Of a stretch of DNA of 64,000 bases, positions 1 through 10,983 are shown piece by piece. The DNA comes from Siphonodentalium dalli. Its lineage: Eukaryota > Mollusca > Scaphopoda > Gadilida > Siphonodentaliidae. The notes below the pieces were generated by a model that saw only the letters and a program-made list of their open reading frames with translations, ran no database searches and was not told where the DNA came from. The position numbers and the translations under genes were made by a program. Position 1 is the stretch's first letter. The number at the start of each line of letters is the position of its first letter. Location: positions 91,905,319 through 91,969,318 of the forward strand of contig CP136066.1 of assembly GCA_032622095.1 (NCBI GenBank), read 5' to 3'.

Positions 1-286
1 GTCACGTCGCACGGGCAAATTAATAGGCCTATGCCACTCCCCGGCCGAAGGTACCCCACATACCAAGTTTCATCGAAATCCCGTGATAATCGGGCGTTTG
101 ACCTTGAAATTACCCGATTTCAAGGTGAAGGTCACGTCGCACGGGCAAATTAATAGGCCCATGCCAGTCGCCGGCCGAAAATACCCCACATACCAAGTTT
201 CATCGAAATCGGCTCGGCCGTTTTCGAGTTCATCGCGATCACACACACAGACACACACACACAGATCTTCCAAAATATATAATAGA
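1..286 (-). mobile_element. Helitron, 5' terminal part (runs off window)
   Basis: Read on the minus strand the element begins at 286 with TCTATTATATATTTTGG directly after a host A, the A|TC border expected for a Helitron 5' end. A (GT)n tract follows, then a block rich in ATTTCGATGAAACTTGGTA. The same start and the same following block occur in the Helitron at 61,135, which has a recognisable CTAG 3' end. Positions 1-60 and 130-215 are two copies of a ~130-bp internal direct repeat. No protein is encoded, so it is non-autonomous. The 3' end lies outside the window. Confidence 0.75.
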
Positions 287-528
287 TATTACTACGTGCT
301 ATCATCAAAATGTAATCATATTGGCATCATATCAACAAGCAGACCCCCAGCTCTGCCAAATGTCGGAGCTATTTTCCTTCATGTAAACATGTGCGAAGCG
401 CTCGATTTGAAGAAAAAAAAATCATCTCAGACTGAAAATGTCTGACAAATCAAATGTCGACGATGTTCTTCTTTCTAGTGGCTCTGTGCCTCCAATCAGT
501 CACCACATTGCTACACAATACACCTACA

Positions 529-702
529 TATATGGCAAGAAACGTGGTCAAATTTTTTTGGGTATTCGTATTTTTAGGTGCTAACTGCTATATCAAAGTA
601 AAGTCAAAGATATTTATTGCCGGAAAAGCGGTTTCGTTTTTTTAGATATGGCAAGAAACGTGGTCAAATTTGTTTTGGTACTCATATTTTGAGGGGCTAA
701 GT
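529..702 (+). repeat. Dispersed repeat R, copy 1 with a partial tandem second copy
   Basis: The block starting ATATATGGCAAGAAACGTGG occurs here at ~531-645 and again, shorter and diverged, at ~646-702. It recurs inverted at 16,528-16,612 and in direct orientation at 18,951-19,066. Here it abuts the left end of satellite A; the third copy abuts the right end of the inverted satellite A. No coding potential is visible. The sequence between the Helitron end and this repeat (287-528) shows nothing recognisable. Confidence 0.75.
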
Positions 703-734
703 GCTAAGTGCAACTGAATCAAGAAAAGGGCGTA

Positions 735-3700
735 TCAAACTGAATTCTAGCAGTGCTATGCTACTAAACTGCTAAGGAATAAACATAATAAAAAAGAGAG
801 TTTCAAACTGAATTCTAGCAGTGCTATGCTGCTAAACTGCTAAGGAATGAAAATATTAAAAAAGAGAGTTTCAAACTCAATTCTAGCAGTGCTATGCTCC
901 TAAACTGCTAAGGAATGAAAATATATAAAAAAAAAAGTTTCAAACTGAATTCTAGCAGTGCTATGCTGCTAAGCTGCTAAGGAATGAAAATATTAAAAAA
1001 GAGAATTTCAAACTGAATTCTAGCAGTGCTCCGCTGCTAAACTGCTGAGGAATGAAAATATTAAAAAAGAGAGTTTCAAACTGAATTTTAGCAGTGCTCT
1101 GCTGCTAAACTGCTAAGGAATAAAACTATTAAAAACGAGAGTTTCAAACTCAATTCTAGCAGTGCTATGCTGCTAAACTGCTAAGGAATGAAAATATTAA
1201 AAAAGAGAGTTTCAAACTCAATTCTAGCAGTGCTCTGCTGCTAAACTGCTAAGGAATAAAAATATTAAAAAAGAGAATTTCAAACTCAATTCTAGCAGTG
1301 CTATGCTGCTAAACTGCTATGGAATGAAAATATAAAAAAAAGAGTTCCAAACTCAATTCTAGCAGTGCTATGATGCTAAACTGCTAAGGAATGAAAATAT
1401 TAAAAAAGAGAGTTTCAAACTGAATTCTAGCAGTGCTCTGCTGCAAAACTGCTAAGGAATGAAAATATTAAAAAAGAGAATTTCAAACTCAATTCTAGCA
1501 GTGCTATGCTGCTAAACTGCTAACGAATGAAAATATTAAAAAAGAGAGTCTCAAACGGAATTCTAGCAGTGCTATGCTGCTAAACTGCTAAGGAATGAAA
1601 ATATTAAAAAAGAGAGTCTCAAACTCAATTCTAGCAGTGCTCTGCTGCTAAACTGCTAAGGAATAAAAATATTAAAAAAGAGAATTTCAAACTCAATTCT
1701 AGCAGTGCTATGCTGCTAAACTGCTATGGAATGAAAATATAAAAAAAAGAGTTTCAAACTCAATTCTAGCAGTGCTATGATGCTAAACTGCTAAGGAATG
1801 AAAATATTAAAAAAGAGAGTCTCAAACTCAATTCTAGCAGTGCTCTGCTGCTAAACTGCTAAGGAATAAAAATATTAAAAAAGAGAATTTCAAACTCAAT
1901 TCTAGCAGTGCTATGCTGCTAAACTGCTATGGAATGAAAATATAAAAAAAAGAGTTTCAAACTCAATTCTAGCAGTGGTATGCTGCTAAACTGCTAAAGA
2001 ATGAAAATATTAAAAAAGAGAGTCTCAAACGGAATTCTAGCGGTGCTATGCTGCTAAACTGCTATTCAATGCAAATATAAAAAAGAGAGTTTCAAACTGA
2101 ATTCTAGCGGTGCTATGCTGCTAAACTGCTAATGAATGAAATTGTAAAAAAGAGAGTTTCAAACTGAATTCTAGCGGTGCTATGCTGCTAAACTGCTAAC
2201 GAATGGACATATTAAAAAAGAGAGTTTCAAACTGAATTCTAGCGGTGATATGCTGATAAACTGCTAACGAATAAACATATTAAAAAAGAGAGTTTCAAAC
2301 TTAATTCTAGCGTTGATAAGCTGATAAACTGCTAAGGAATGAAAATATTAAAAGGGAGAGTTTCAAACTCAATTCTAGCAGTGCTATGCTGCTAAACTGC
2401 TAAGGAACGAAAATATTAAAAAAGAGAGTTTAAAACTGAATTCTAGCAGTGCTATGCTGCTAAACTGCTAAGGAATGAAAATATTAAAAACGAGAGTTTC
2501 AAACTCAATTCTAGCAGTGCTATGCTGCTAAACTGCTAAGGAATGAAAATATTAAAAAAGAGAGTCTCAAACTGAATTCTAGAGGTGCTATGCTGCTAAA
2601 CTGCTAAGGAATGAAAATATTGAAAACGAGAGTTTCAAACTCAATTCTAGCAGTGCTATGCTGCTAAACTGCTAAGGAATGAAAATATTGAAACAGAGAG
2701 TTTCAAACTGAATTCTAGCAGTGCTATGCTGCTAAACTGCTAAGGATTGAAAATATTAAAAAAGAGAGTTTCAAACTCAATTCTAGCAGTGCTATGCTGC
2801 TAAACTGCTAAGGAATGAAAATATTAAAAAAGAGAGTATCAAACTTAATTCTAGTAGTGCTCTGCTGCTAAGAAATAAAAATATATAAACTGAATTCTAG
2901 CAGTGCTATGCTGCTAAACTGCTAAGGATTGAAAATATTAAAAAAGAGAGTTTCAAACTCAATTCTAGCTGTGCTATGCTGCTATTCAAACTCAATTCTA
3001 GCAGTGCTATGCTGCTAAACTGCTAAGGAATGAAAATATTAAAAAAGAGAGTATCAAACTTAATTCTAGTAGTGCTCTGCTGCTAAGAAATAAAAATATA
3101 TAAACTGAATTCTAGCAGTGCTATGCTGCTAAACTGCTAAGGATTGAAAATATTAAAAAAGAGAGTTTCAAACTCAATTCTAGCTGTGCTATGCTGCTAA
3201 ACTGCTAAGGAATGAAAATATTAAAAAAGAGAGTTTCAAACTCAATTCTACCAGTGCTCTGCTGCTAAACTGCTAAGAAATAAAAATTTAAAAAAAGAGA
3301 ATTTCAAACTCAATTCTAGCAGTGCTATGCTGCTAAACTGCTAAGGAATAATAATATTAAAAAAGAGAGTTTCAAACTGAATTCTAGCAGTGCTCTGCTG
3401 CTAAACTGCTAAGGAATAAAAATATTAAAAAAGAGAATTTCAAACTCAATTCTAGCAGTGCTATGCTGCTAAACTGATAAAGAATGAAAATATTAAAAAA
3501 GAGAGTTTCAAACTGAATTCTAGCAGTGCTATGCTGCTAAACTGCTAAAGAATGAAAATATTAAAAAAGAGAGTTTCAAACTCAATTCTAGCAGTGCTAT
3601 GCTGCTAAACTGCTAAGAAATGATAATATTAAAAAAGAGAGTTTCAAACTCAATTCTAGCAGTGCTATGCTGCTAAACTGCTAAGAAATGATAATATTAA

Positions 3701-3888
3701 AAAAGAGAGTTTCAAACTCAATTCTAGCGGTGCTATGCTGCTAAACTGCTAAGGAATGGAATTATAGGAAAATAGAGTTTCAAACTGAATTCTAGCGGTG
3801 CTATGCTGCTAAACTGCTAAGGAATGAAAATATTAAAAAATAGAGTTTCAAACTGAATTCTACCGGTGCTATGTTGCTAAACTGCTAA
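735..3888 (+). repeat. Satellite A, 68-bp monomer, about 46 copies
   Basis: Tandem array of a 68-bp unit. The monomer contains two inverted motifs: GAGTTTCAAACTC (6-bp arms around a C) and TAGCAGT...ACTGCTA (7-bp arms around 13 bases). Units vary by point changes such as CAGTG/CGGTG and CTATG/CTCTG and by short indels near the A-run. Some variants recur at multi-unit spacing (for example at ~1,318 and ~1,728), and a ~215-bp block at ~2,835 is repeated at ~3,049, showing recent segmental duplication inside the array. The last unit breaks off at ~3,888, where satellite C begins. Confidence 0.95.
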
Positions 3889-4920
3889 CCAAGGGCGATA
3901 TGTCTCTCTAGCCAGTTACATTAGACACAATAGTTGGTCATGGTGGTTGTTCAGTTTATCTAGGCAGTAATCTCGATGCATATAGCTACCAATGACGGCT
4001 AGTCTATAAACAGATATTGATAATAGGCACTATAGCCAATCAGGGTGGTATGTCTATATTGCCAGTTACATTAGTCACTGTAGCTAGTCGTGATGGCTAT
4101 TTAGTACACGTGGGCAGCAATATTGATCAAAGTAGCTATAAGTGTATAATATGCTACACAGTAAGCTAGTAAATGTAGTCACTATAGCTAACATGGGTGG
4201 TACGTCTATCTAGCTAGTGAATCAGTCACTATAGCTAGCCATTGTGGTTAATCAGTACATGTGGGCAGTAGTATTGATCAACATAGCTAGCTATAACGGG
4301 TAATCTTTCCAGAAAGCTATTAAGTGTAGTAACTCAAGCTAACCTGGGTGTCAAGTCTATCTAGACAGTTAATTATTCATATAAACAGTCATTGTATATA
4401 TGGGCAGTTATATAGATCAAAGTAGCCAGATAGGAAGATAGTCTATACCTCAAGCTAGTAATATAGTCACTGCAGCTAGCCAGGGTGGTAAGTCTATCTA
4501 ACCAGTTACTGTTGTCATAATGGCTAATCATGGTGGTTGTGCAGTTTAAATAGGCAGTAATAATAATCAATATAGCTAGCACTGTGGATGGTCTATATAT
4601 CCAGCTAATAGTAATAGTCACTATAGCTCATCAGGGCGGTAAGTCTATTTAGTGAGCTACATTGGTCACTGTATTTAGTCATTGTGGTAATTCAGTACAT
4701 ATGGACAGTAATATCGATCAAAGTAGCTAGCTATGGTGGATAATCTATACAGAAAAGCTGGTAAGTGTAGACATCATAGCTCACCATGGTGGTAAGTCTA
4801 TCTAGCCAGTTCCATTAGTCACTATAGCTGGTCATGATGGTCACAAAGTTTATACGGGCAGTAGTATTTATCAACGTAGCTAACTATATCTTTCAAGCCA
4901 GCATGTAATACTAGTCACAA
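3889..4920 (+). repeat. Satellite C, ~150-bp monomer, about 7 copies
   Basis: The landmark GGGTGGTA(A/T)GTCTAT recurs near 3,893, 4,043, 4,195, 4,345, 4,483, 4,633 and 4,786, a spacing of 138-152 bp. Each unit also carries variants of TAGTCACTATAGCTA and GGGCAGTA. Units are strongly diverged, so the array is old. It is wedged between satellites A and B and, unlike them, has no inverted partner in the window. The open frame over 4,373-4,621 is accidental. Confidence 0.85.
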
Positions 4921-4924
4921 AAAA

Positions 4925-5985
4925 TAATTCATATTATATGTCCAGAATCCAAAGATTTGGGAACCTACCCATCTTCTATGATGGGCCCTTAAAATTGTGA
5001 ACCTAAAATTTGAACCCGTGCAGTTTAAACATGTCAGCTATAAATGAGTCATGTACAGATGCAAAACGGTCCATATATGGACCAACGTCCTTATTATATG
5101 CCAGAATCCAAAGATATAGGCACATCAATACACATTTTCTGTGATGGGCCCTTAAATGTTTGAACCCCAAAATGATATACTAGTATGTGCAGTGATAACC
5201 TATGTCAACTATATATGAGTCACATACAGATACAGGAGGGTCCAGATATGTCCCAACATCCATATTATATTCCCAGAATTCAAAGATTTAGGCACCTACC
5301 CATTTTCTATGATGGGCCCTTAAAATGGTGAACCCCAAATTGGAGCCCGTGTAGTCTAAACCTAAGTCAACTATATCGGAGTCCTGTACAGATGCAGGAG
5401 ATTCCAGATATGTCCTAAAACCTACAATATATTCCCAGAATCCAAAGATTTAGGCACCTGCCCATTTCTATGAAAGGGCCCTTGAAATGGCGAACCCCAA
5501 ATTTGAGCCCATGCAGTTTAAACCTAATTCAACTACATGTATATATGAGTCATGTACAGATGCAAGACGGTCCACATTTGTCCCAACATCCATATTATAT
5601 GCCAGAACCAAAGTATAGGCACATACACAATTTCTGTTTGAACCCAAAATGAAGTTCGTGCAGTGAAAACCTAAGTCAACTATATATGAGTCATGTACAG
5701 CTGCAGGACGGTCTATATATGCCCAACATCCATATTATATGCCAGAATCCAAAGATATAGGCACATACACATTTTCAGTGATGGGCCCTTAAATGTTTGA
5801 ACCCCGATATGGAGCCCGTGCAGTGAAAACGTAAGTCAACTATATCGGTGTCATGCACAGATGCAGAAGGTTCAGATATGTCCCAACATCCATATTATAT
5901 TCACAGAATCCCAAGATTTAGTCACCTACTCATTTTCTATGATGGGGCCCCTAAAATGGTGAACATCAAATTTGAGTCTCTGCAG
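4925..5985 (+). repeat. Satellite B, forward array, ~165-bp monomer, about 7 copies
   Basis: CAGAATCCAAAGAT recurs near 4,944, 5,104, 5,277, 5,436, 5,604, 5,742 and 5,906. Each unit also contains CTATGATGGGCCCTTAAAAT and a degenerate GAGTCATGTACAGATGCAGG. Short ORFs over these repeats are accidental. The array stops at 5,985 against an inverted-repeat element, on whose far side the same satellite runs in the opposite direction. Confidence 0.9.
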
Positions 5986-6857
5986 TGTAGGGGAAACTGG
6001 GGTGGAGTGGGACTGTTTGCAGTGGAGATAACTCCATACCATCGATGAGTTGCCTATTCTGTATGGATTCAGTTGATGCTCATAAGATGTCCCCAGACCA
6101 TATGACATGAATCAAACGTGTAGCACGCATATTATATTTGTTATGTGATTTTTATGGAATCTGAGCAATATTGTTCCGAACACAACATTTTGAAATTTTT
6201 CATATGATAGATAGTTTCTTACCGACTCTGAGCTCTGAAACAACTGTGTTTGGGCTTCAAATTGTATATCTGTTTCAATACCTTAGCATAGACGTGTTGC
6301 TAAAATATTGACTCAACTGATACATGACTCTGTCGGGGTAGAGTGGGACATGTGGATCGGTGTACATTGGGACTGTTAGTTACAGTAATATAGAGTTGAG
6401 CAGATCTTTGAAAAATACCATTCATGGTTGCTTTTATCTTCTACATGTAGACCCCAAACAGATGTTTTTTCAATTAGTTTGTCAGATTAGAATTGGGCCC
6501 TGTGGATTGAAACTGTGTCCCACTCTTCCCCGATTGAGTGGAAGTATCAATAAAGCCTTGTGTTTCAACTATATGAATACGTGTTACAACAGAACGAATT
6601 TCCCTCTTTGAATGAATAACTATTTCGGTTGTTGTTATAGGGTATGTTATGGAATTCCAATGGGTGACCCACTGTACCCCCTGACCCGGGGAAGTGTGAG
6701 ACATTTGGGTACCTTGTTTAAGTTGCCAGCATGGGAAATATATCAAGATGGCAATGATGTATAAATAGTACAAAAAGCAACAGTTGATAATGTAGCACAA
6801 ATTGAGTAATGAGCATTCAAAGAAAAAATGTCCCACTCCACACCAGTTCCCACTACA
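5986..6857. mobile_element. Inverted-repeat element with 28-bp termini, no coding capacity
   Basis: The left end TGTAGGGGAAACTGG and the right end CCAGTTCCCACTACA are near-perfect reverse complements over about 28 bp (roughly 25 matches), both leading into AGTGGGAC. Further AGTGGGAC / GTCCCACT motifs lie inside near 6,332 and 6,508. It sits exactly where satellite B changes orientation, so outer B sequence continues the inverted repeat beyond the proposed ends. I see no target duplication and no transposase. It may be a MITE or the centre of a larger fold-back structure. Confidence 0.6.
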
Positions 6858-7010
6858 CATGGTTCACCATTTTAAGGGTCAATCATAGAAAAAGGGTATG
6901 TGTTTAAACATTTAGATTCTGGGATATATTGTGGATAATGGGACATATCTGGACCCTCCTGAATCCGGACTTGACTCAGGTATAGCTGACATAGGTTTTC
7001 ACTGCACTGG
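6858..7010 (-). repeat. Satellite B, inverted partial monomer
   Basis: The reverse-orientation B landmarks GGTTCACCATTTTAAGGG and GATTCTGGGATAT are present. The monomer is cut at 7,010 by element H and resumes at 8,751 after it, with GCACTGG on both sides. Confidence 0.85.
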
Positions 7011-8750
7011 CAGGGGGTGGGGTCGGAAAAAAAATTCAGGCACATATGGCATTTTTTCCCTTTCGATAATTTTTTGTACCCACCCACCCCCACCGCCAAT
7101 TTTTTTTCCGTTTTCGACAGTTTTTTCAGACCATTTTTTGACACCCACCCCCTTAACACACTAAAACAGTAATAAAGATGCGAAACCCGGCGGAAACAGT
7201 TGTTAATAACTTTCAAGTGAATTTAGGCCCATACTACTATGTGAGCTTCCTATGTTTTGAGAAAACACAAGCATGACTATTTTCGTTTTCTGAATGGATG
7301 TCAGAACACATCTATGGCGCTAGTAACATTTTGATATTCTACCTGATTCGACCAGTGATTCGACTGCTATCTCCCAACATTTAAAGAAATGGAATTATGC
7401 AATGCTGCCTTACAGAATATATAGTCCGATTTGAGATACAACTATGATTAAAAGACATTTTTGACAGCTGATCAGTCACGTAGCTCACTTCTTCATTTAA
7501 AAGCAATAAGAAGCAACATTTATTTCATACTACTTTTGTAAATATGTGTCCAAATATGTCAAGTTGACAAATCGAACGCACACTTAGTGTGCATTATGTA
7601 TGGTTAAAGTCGGTTTTGTTGATTTGAACAATTGTTTAGTTGAGGAACAAGGTTACAGCAGTCTATAGATGAGAATGTTTTGGTATTTACTTTTTTGTTT
7701 TGTTTTTAGTTGTATAAGTCTGTAACGTTCAGTCTTAGCTCAATATTATCATGTCCAACTTTATGTGATGAGAAATCCACTTCTATTTTTACATTGTTAT
7801 GACAAAGGTTGTTTTACTGACAAGCCGTCCAGATTTGTTTTTCATTTGTTTTATTTGCACATTTAATTGTGTTTAGATCAATGTCTAGATTGTGATAAAA
7901 CAAGCCATAGATTCACATGAAATAATGTCGCCATTAATACTTCTTTTGAATTATGACAAGTTCAGTTATATAGGCAGAATGACTATAGTGAAGTTTTATT
8001 GGTATAATCAAACTTTGAAAACCAAACTTGGTAAAATTTGACAATCAAAGGAAGTTTTACTTGGCTTATTGTTATGTTTTATCAAAACGAAGATATCTAG
8101 TCTAATAGTGATGCCAAATACTCTATTTCCTGTTATCACAGTGTTTACTTTTTTATTTTAAAGTTTTATTTTTAATCAGCCCAGCTGAGCCCAGTTGCTG
8201 TTTCATAGTTTTATAGTGATGAGCATTCCTCTTATTTTTCTTTTATACCTTTATGCTAAATGTTATTTGTGTTTGTTTTATATGCAGATTATTCTAAAAC
8301 AAGATAATTTTGTTATGATAATGGTTGTTGTTTATATGACTGTTCAGTGTATAAGATATAACTTATCAGCTGTACCCTCCTGTAATACAAAACTGAATAA
8401 GTCTACAAGCAGTATATTTTATTACAAGTGTGTATATTTGATTAGCTCGGTTTAACATCAAAAGGCAGACTTTGCTTTTTAAAAATCGCTCATGCAGGAT
8501 CACGTTCGAATTTCCCATGGACTAACACCCATTTATAAAACATACAACTGGATAACTGTCTGCAGTCATTTTACCAGTTAGAGTTACATTATTTCTCTCA
8601 TTCAAAGTGGTTTTGAAGCCCAGCTCATTGCCAAAACACTAAAAAAACAAGCAGGAAATTTTGTTTTTAGTTGCGGACAAAATTGCTTGTTGGTGGCTTT
8701 GACCACCCACCCACCCCGGCAACCGTGCCGGATTTTGTTTTCACCCCCTG
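7011..8750. mobile_element. Element H, long copy (CAGGGG termini, 7-bp target duplication)
   Basis: Starts CAGGGGGTGG and ends CACCCCCTG, flanked by GCACTGG at 7,004-7,010 and 8,751-8,757. The flanks are two halves of one satellite B monomer, which shows an insertion. The outer ~110 bp on the left and ~60 bp on the right match the short copy at 10,804-10,976. The inner ~1.57 kb (about 7,120-8,690) is AT-rich with no recognisable ORF: it is either the body of a longer element from which the short copy was deleted, or a nested insertion. The transposon superfamily is not assignable from the ends alone. Confidence 0.7.
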
Positions 8751-9520
8751 GCACTGGCTCAAATTTGGGGTTCTGGCATCTAATTTGAATATCGGGAGAA
8801 TAGTTTACTTAGGTGACACCTGCATAGGCTCAAATTTGGGGTTCACCATTTGAAGGGCCTATCATAGAAAATTGTTATGTGCCTACATCTTTGGATTCTG
8901 GGATATAATATGAATATTGGGTCACATCTGGACCATCCTGCATCTGGCCATGACTCGGGTATAGTTGACATAGATTTGGCATAGGTTTTCACTGCACTAG
9001 CTCAACTTTGGGATTCACAATTTTAAAGGTCCATCATAACAGATGGGTATCTGACTATATCGTTGGATTCTGGCATATAATATGGATATCGGGACATATC
9101 TGGATCATCCTGCATCTGGACATGACTCAGGTATAGTTTACTTCGGTTTAAACGGCTCAAATTTGGGGTTTACCATTTTAAGGGCCCATTATAGAACATT
9201 CTAATGGCCTATATCTTTGGATTATGTAATAAAATATGGATATTGGGACATATCTGGACCGTCCTTCATCTGGACATGACTCGGGTATAGTTGACATAGG
9301 TTTTCACTGCACGGGCTCAAATTTTGGGTTCACCATTTTAAGGGCCCATCATAAAATGGGTATGTGCCTATATCTTAGATTATGGCATGCAATATGGATA
9401 TTGGGACATATCTGGACCCTCCTGTATCTGGACATGAATCAGGAAAAGCTGACATATGTTTTCACTGCACGGGCTCAAATTTGGGGTTCACCATTTTAAG
9501 GGCTATCATAAAAAAAATGT
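8751..9520 (-). repeat. Satellite B, inverted array, about 4-5 copies
   Basis: Inverted B units with GGCTCAAATTTGGGGTTCAC, CATCATA and GGATTCTGG landmarks, spaced about 160-170 bp. Frames such as 9,236-9,499 simply follow the satellite period. The array ends against block G. Confidence 0.9.
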
Positions 9521-9524
9521 TATG

Positions 9525-9892
9525 ATTTAGGGACCTGCGAATATTCGAGATTCGATTCGATGTCGATATCGGGCACCCGATTCGAGATCGACACAGAATC
9601 GGTCTGCTGATTCGGATATGTTCGAATCGGTGTTACTTTGGTGTAGTCTCGTTTTTTTTCGTCTAGATAACATATGCAAATGATATGAACTCACAAAAAT
9701 TGAAGCACAAGGTTGCCAAGTTAGCCAACATAGGTAATTTTGAATGTATGTCATTCAGAATAAACGTGCATGTTGGTGTTTGATCTATTGTGGTGTGAAC
9801 AGTTTATCAGATAACTATAACTACCATTGGTATCGGACTACAACAATTATATAGCTGTAATTGTCCGAGAGCCTGCTGGGTTCTATTGGAAC
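9525..9892 (+). repeat. Block G, left member of an inverted pair
   Basis: Begins with TAGGGACCTGCGAAT followed by self-similar GATTCGATTCGA motifs (to ~9,616). The inverted counterpart is at 15,491-15,965, which ends in ATTCGCAGACCCCTA. The inner end (AGAGCCTGCTGGGTTCTATT, ~9,870) also has an inverted match near 15,480-15,500. The middle is diverged. No coding content. Confidence 0.7.
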
Positions 9893-10790
9893 AATTGCGT
9901 ACGAAAGATTTGATACCCCAGATTTGTTCCACCCCAGGAACGTTTGAAGAAATCCGATTTCTTAAGTTCCGCATTCCTGGCGTTTTGGGGCCGGAGACCC
10001 CACAAAAATTCCAAAATTGACTATTTGCACTTTTGAGTAAAAAGCTGATTTGTTATATTATTAGTACTCCAGCAATCACTGACCAATAATACACAATTTC
10101 TGAAACGAAATTTCCTGGCGTTTTCATTTCAGAAGGGGGTTTCTGATCGTACCCATAAAAACCCAAAAATCACTTCTATTTGCATTTTTGAGTACAAAGC
10201 TGATTTTTATATTAATAGTGCTCCAGCAATCACTGATCAATAATACACAATTTCTGAAACAAAATTTCCTGGCGTTTTCATTTCAGAAGGGGGTTTCTGA
10301 TAGTACCCCCAAAACCACAAAACATTACTTCTATTTGCAATTTCGAGTACAAAGCTGATTTTTTTTATTAATAGTGCCATAATCATCACTGATCGATGAT
10401 ACACAATTTTTGAAATGAAATTTCCTGGCGTTTTCATTTCAGAAGGGGTTTCTGAATGTACCCCAAAAAAATATATAATATTTTCACATACTGTCGAATA
10501 CAAAGCAATCACTGATCAATAATACACAATTTCTGAAACAAAATTTCCTGGCGTTTTCATTTCAGAAGGGGGTTTCTGATAGTACCCCCAAAACCACAAA
10601 ACATTACTTCTATTTGCACCTTCGAGTACAAAGCTGATTTTTTTTATTAATAGTGCCATAATCATCACTGATCGATGATACACAATTTCTGAAATGAAAT
10701 TTCCTGGCGTTTTCATTTCAGAAGGGGTTTCTGAATGTACCCCAAAAAAATATATAATATTTTCACATACTGTCGAATACAAAGCACAAT
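9893..10790 (+). repeat. Block Q, tandem ~155-bp repeat with a 279-bp higher-order period
   Basis: TTTCCTGGCGTTTTCATTTC recurs at 10,111, 10,265, 10,421, 10,544 and 10,700. The 10,237-10,510 and 10,516-10,785 stretches are almost identical dimers offset by 279 bp, so one dimer was duplicated recently. Two near-identical minus-strand ORFs here (91 and 88 codons) are by-products of that duplication. The lead-in (9,893-10,012, with CCCCAGGAACG and TTCCGCATTCCTGG) has an inverted match at the outer end of the right-hand Q block (15,370-15,480). Confidence 0.88.
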
Positions 10791-10803
10791 TTTAAGGTGA
10801 AAC

Positions 10804-10976
10804 CAGGGGGGGGGGGTGAAAAAAATAATTCCGGCACGTATGCCGGGGTGGGTGGTCAAAGCCACCAACCGAAAACGGAAAAATATTTGGCGGTGGGGGT
10901 GGGTGGGTACAAAAAATGATCGAAAGGGAAAAAATGCCATACGTGCCTGAATTTTTTTTCCGACCCCAAACCCCTG
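10804..10976. mobile_element. Element H, short MITE copy (173 bp)
   Basis: Begins CAGGGGG and ends CCCCTG, with ~40-bp imperfect inverted termini that include GGCACGTATG near both ends. It is flanked by a perfect 7-bp duplication GTGAAAC at 10,797-10,803 and 10,977-10,983. The interior is low complexity (GGGTGGGTGG and A-runs). Its sequence, inverted, makes up the two ends of the long H copy at 7,011-8,750. Confidence 0.8.
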
Positions 10977-10983
10977 GTGAAAC

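Noticed and set aside
735-3888. Regular direct repeats that could suggest a CRISPR array
   Set aside because: Units are adjacent without unique spacers and the genome is eukaryotic; this is an ordinary satellite.
8495-8520. GTTCGAA and similar motifs as tRNA TPsiC loops (also near 25,833)
   Set aside because: No matching acceptor, D-arm or anticodon stem can be drawn around them.
10237-10782. Two near-identical minus-strand proteins of 91 and 88 residues
   Set aside because: They arise from the 279-bp repeat period; the peptide itself shows tandem repetition of the same DNA unit and no domain.
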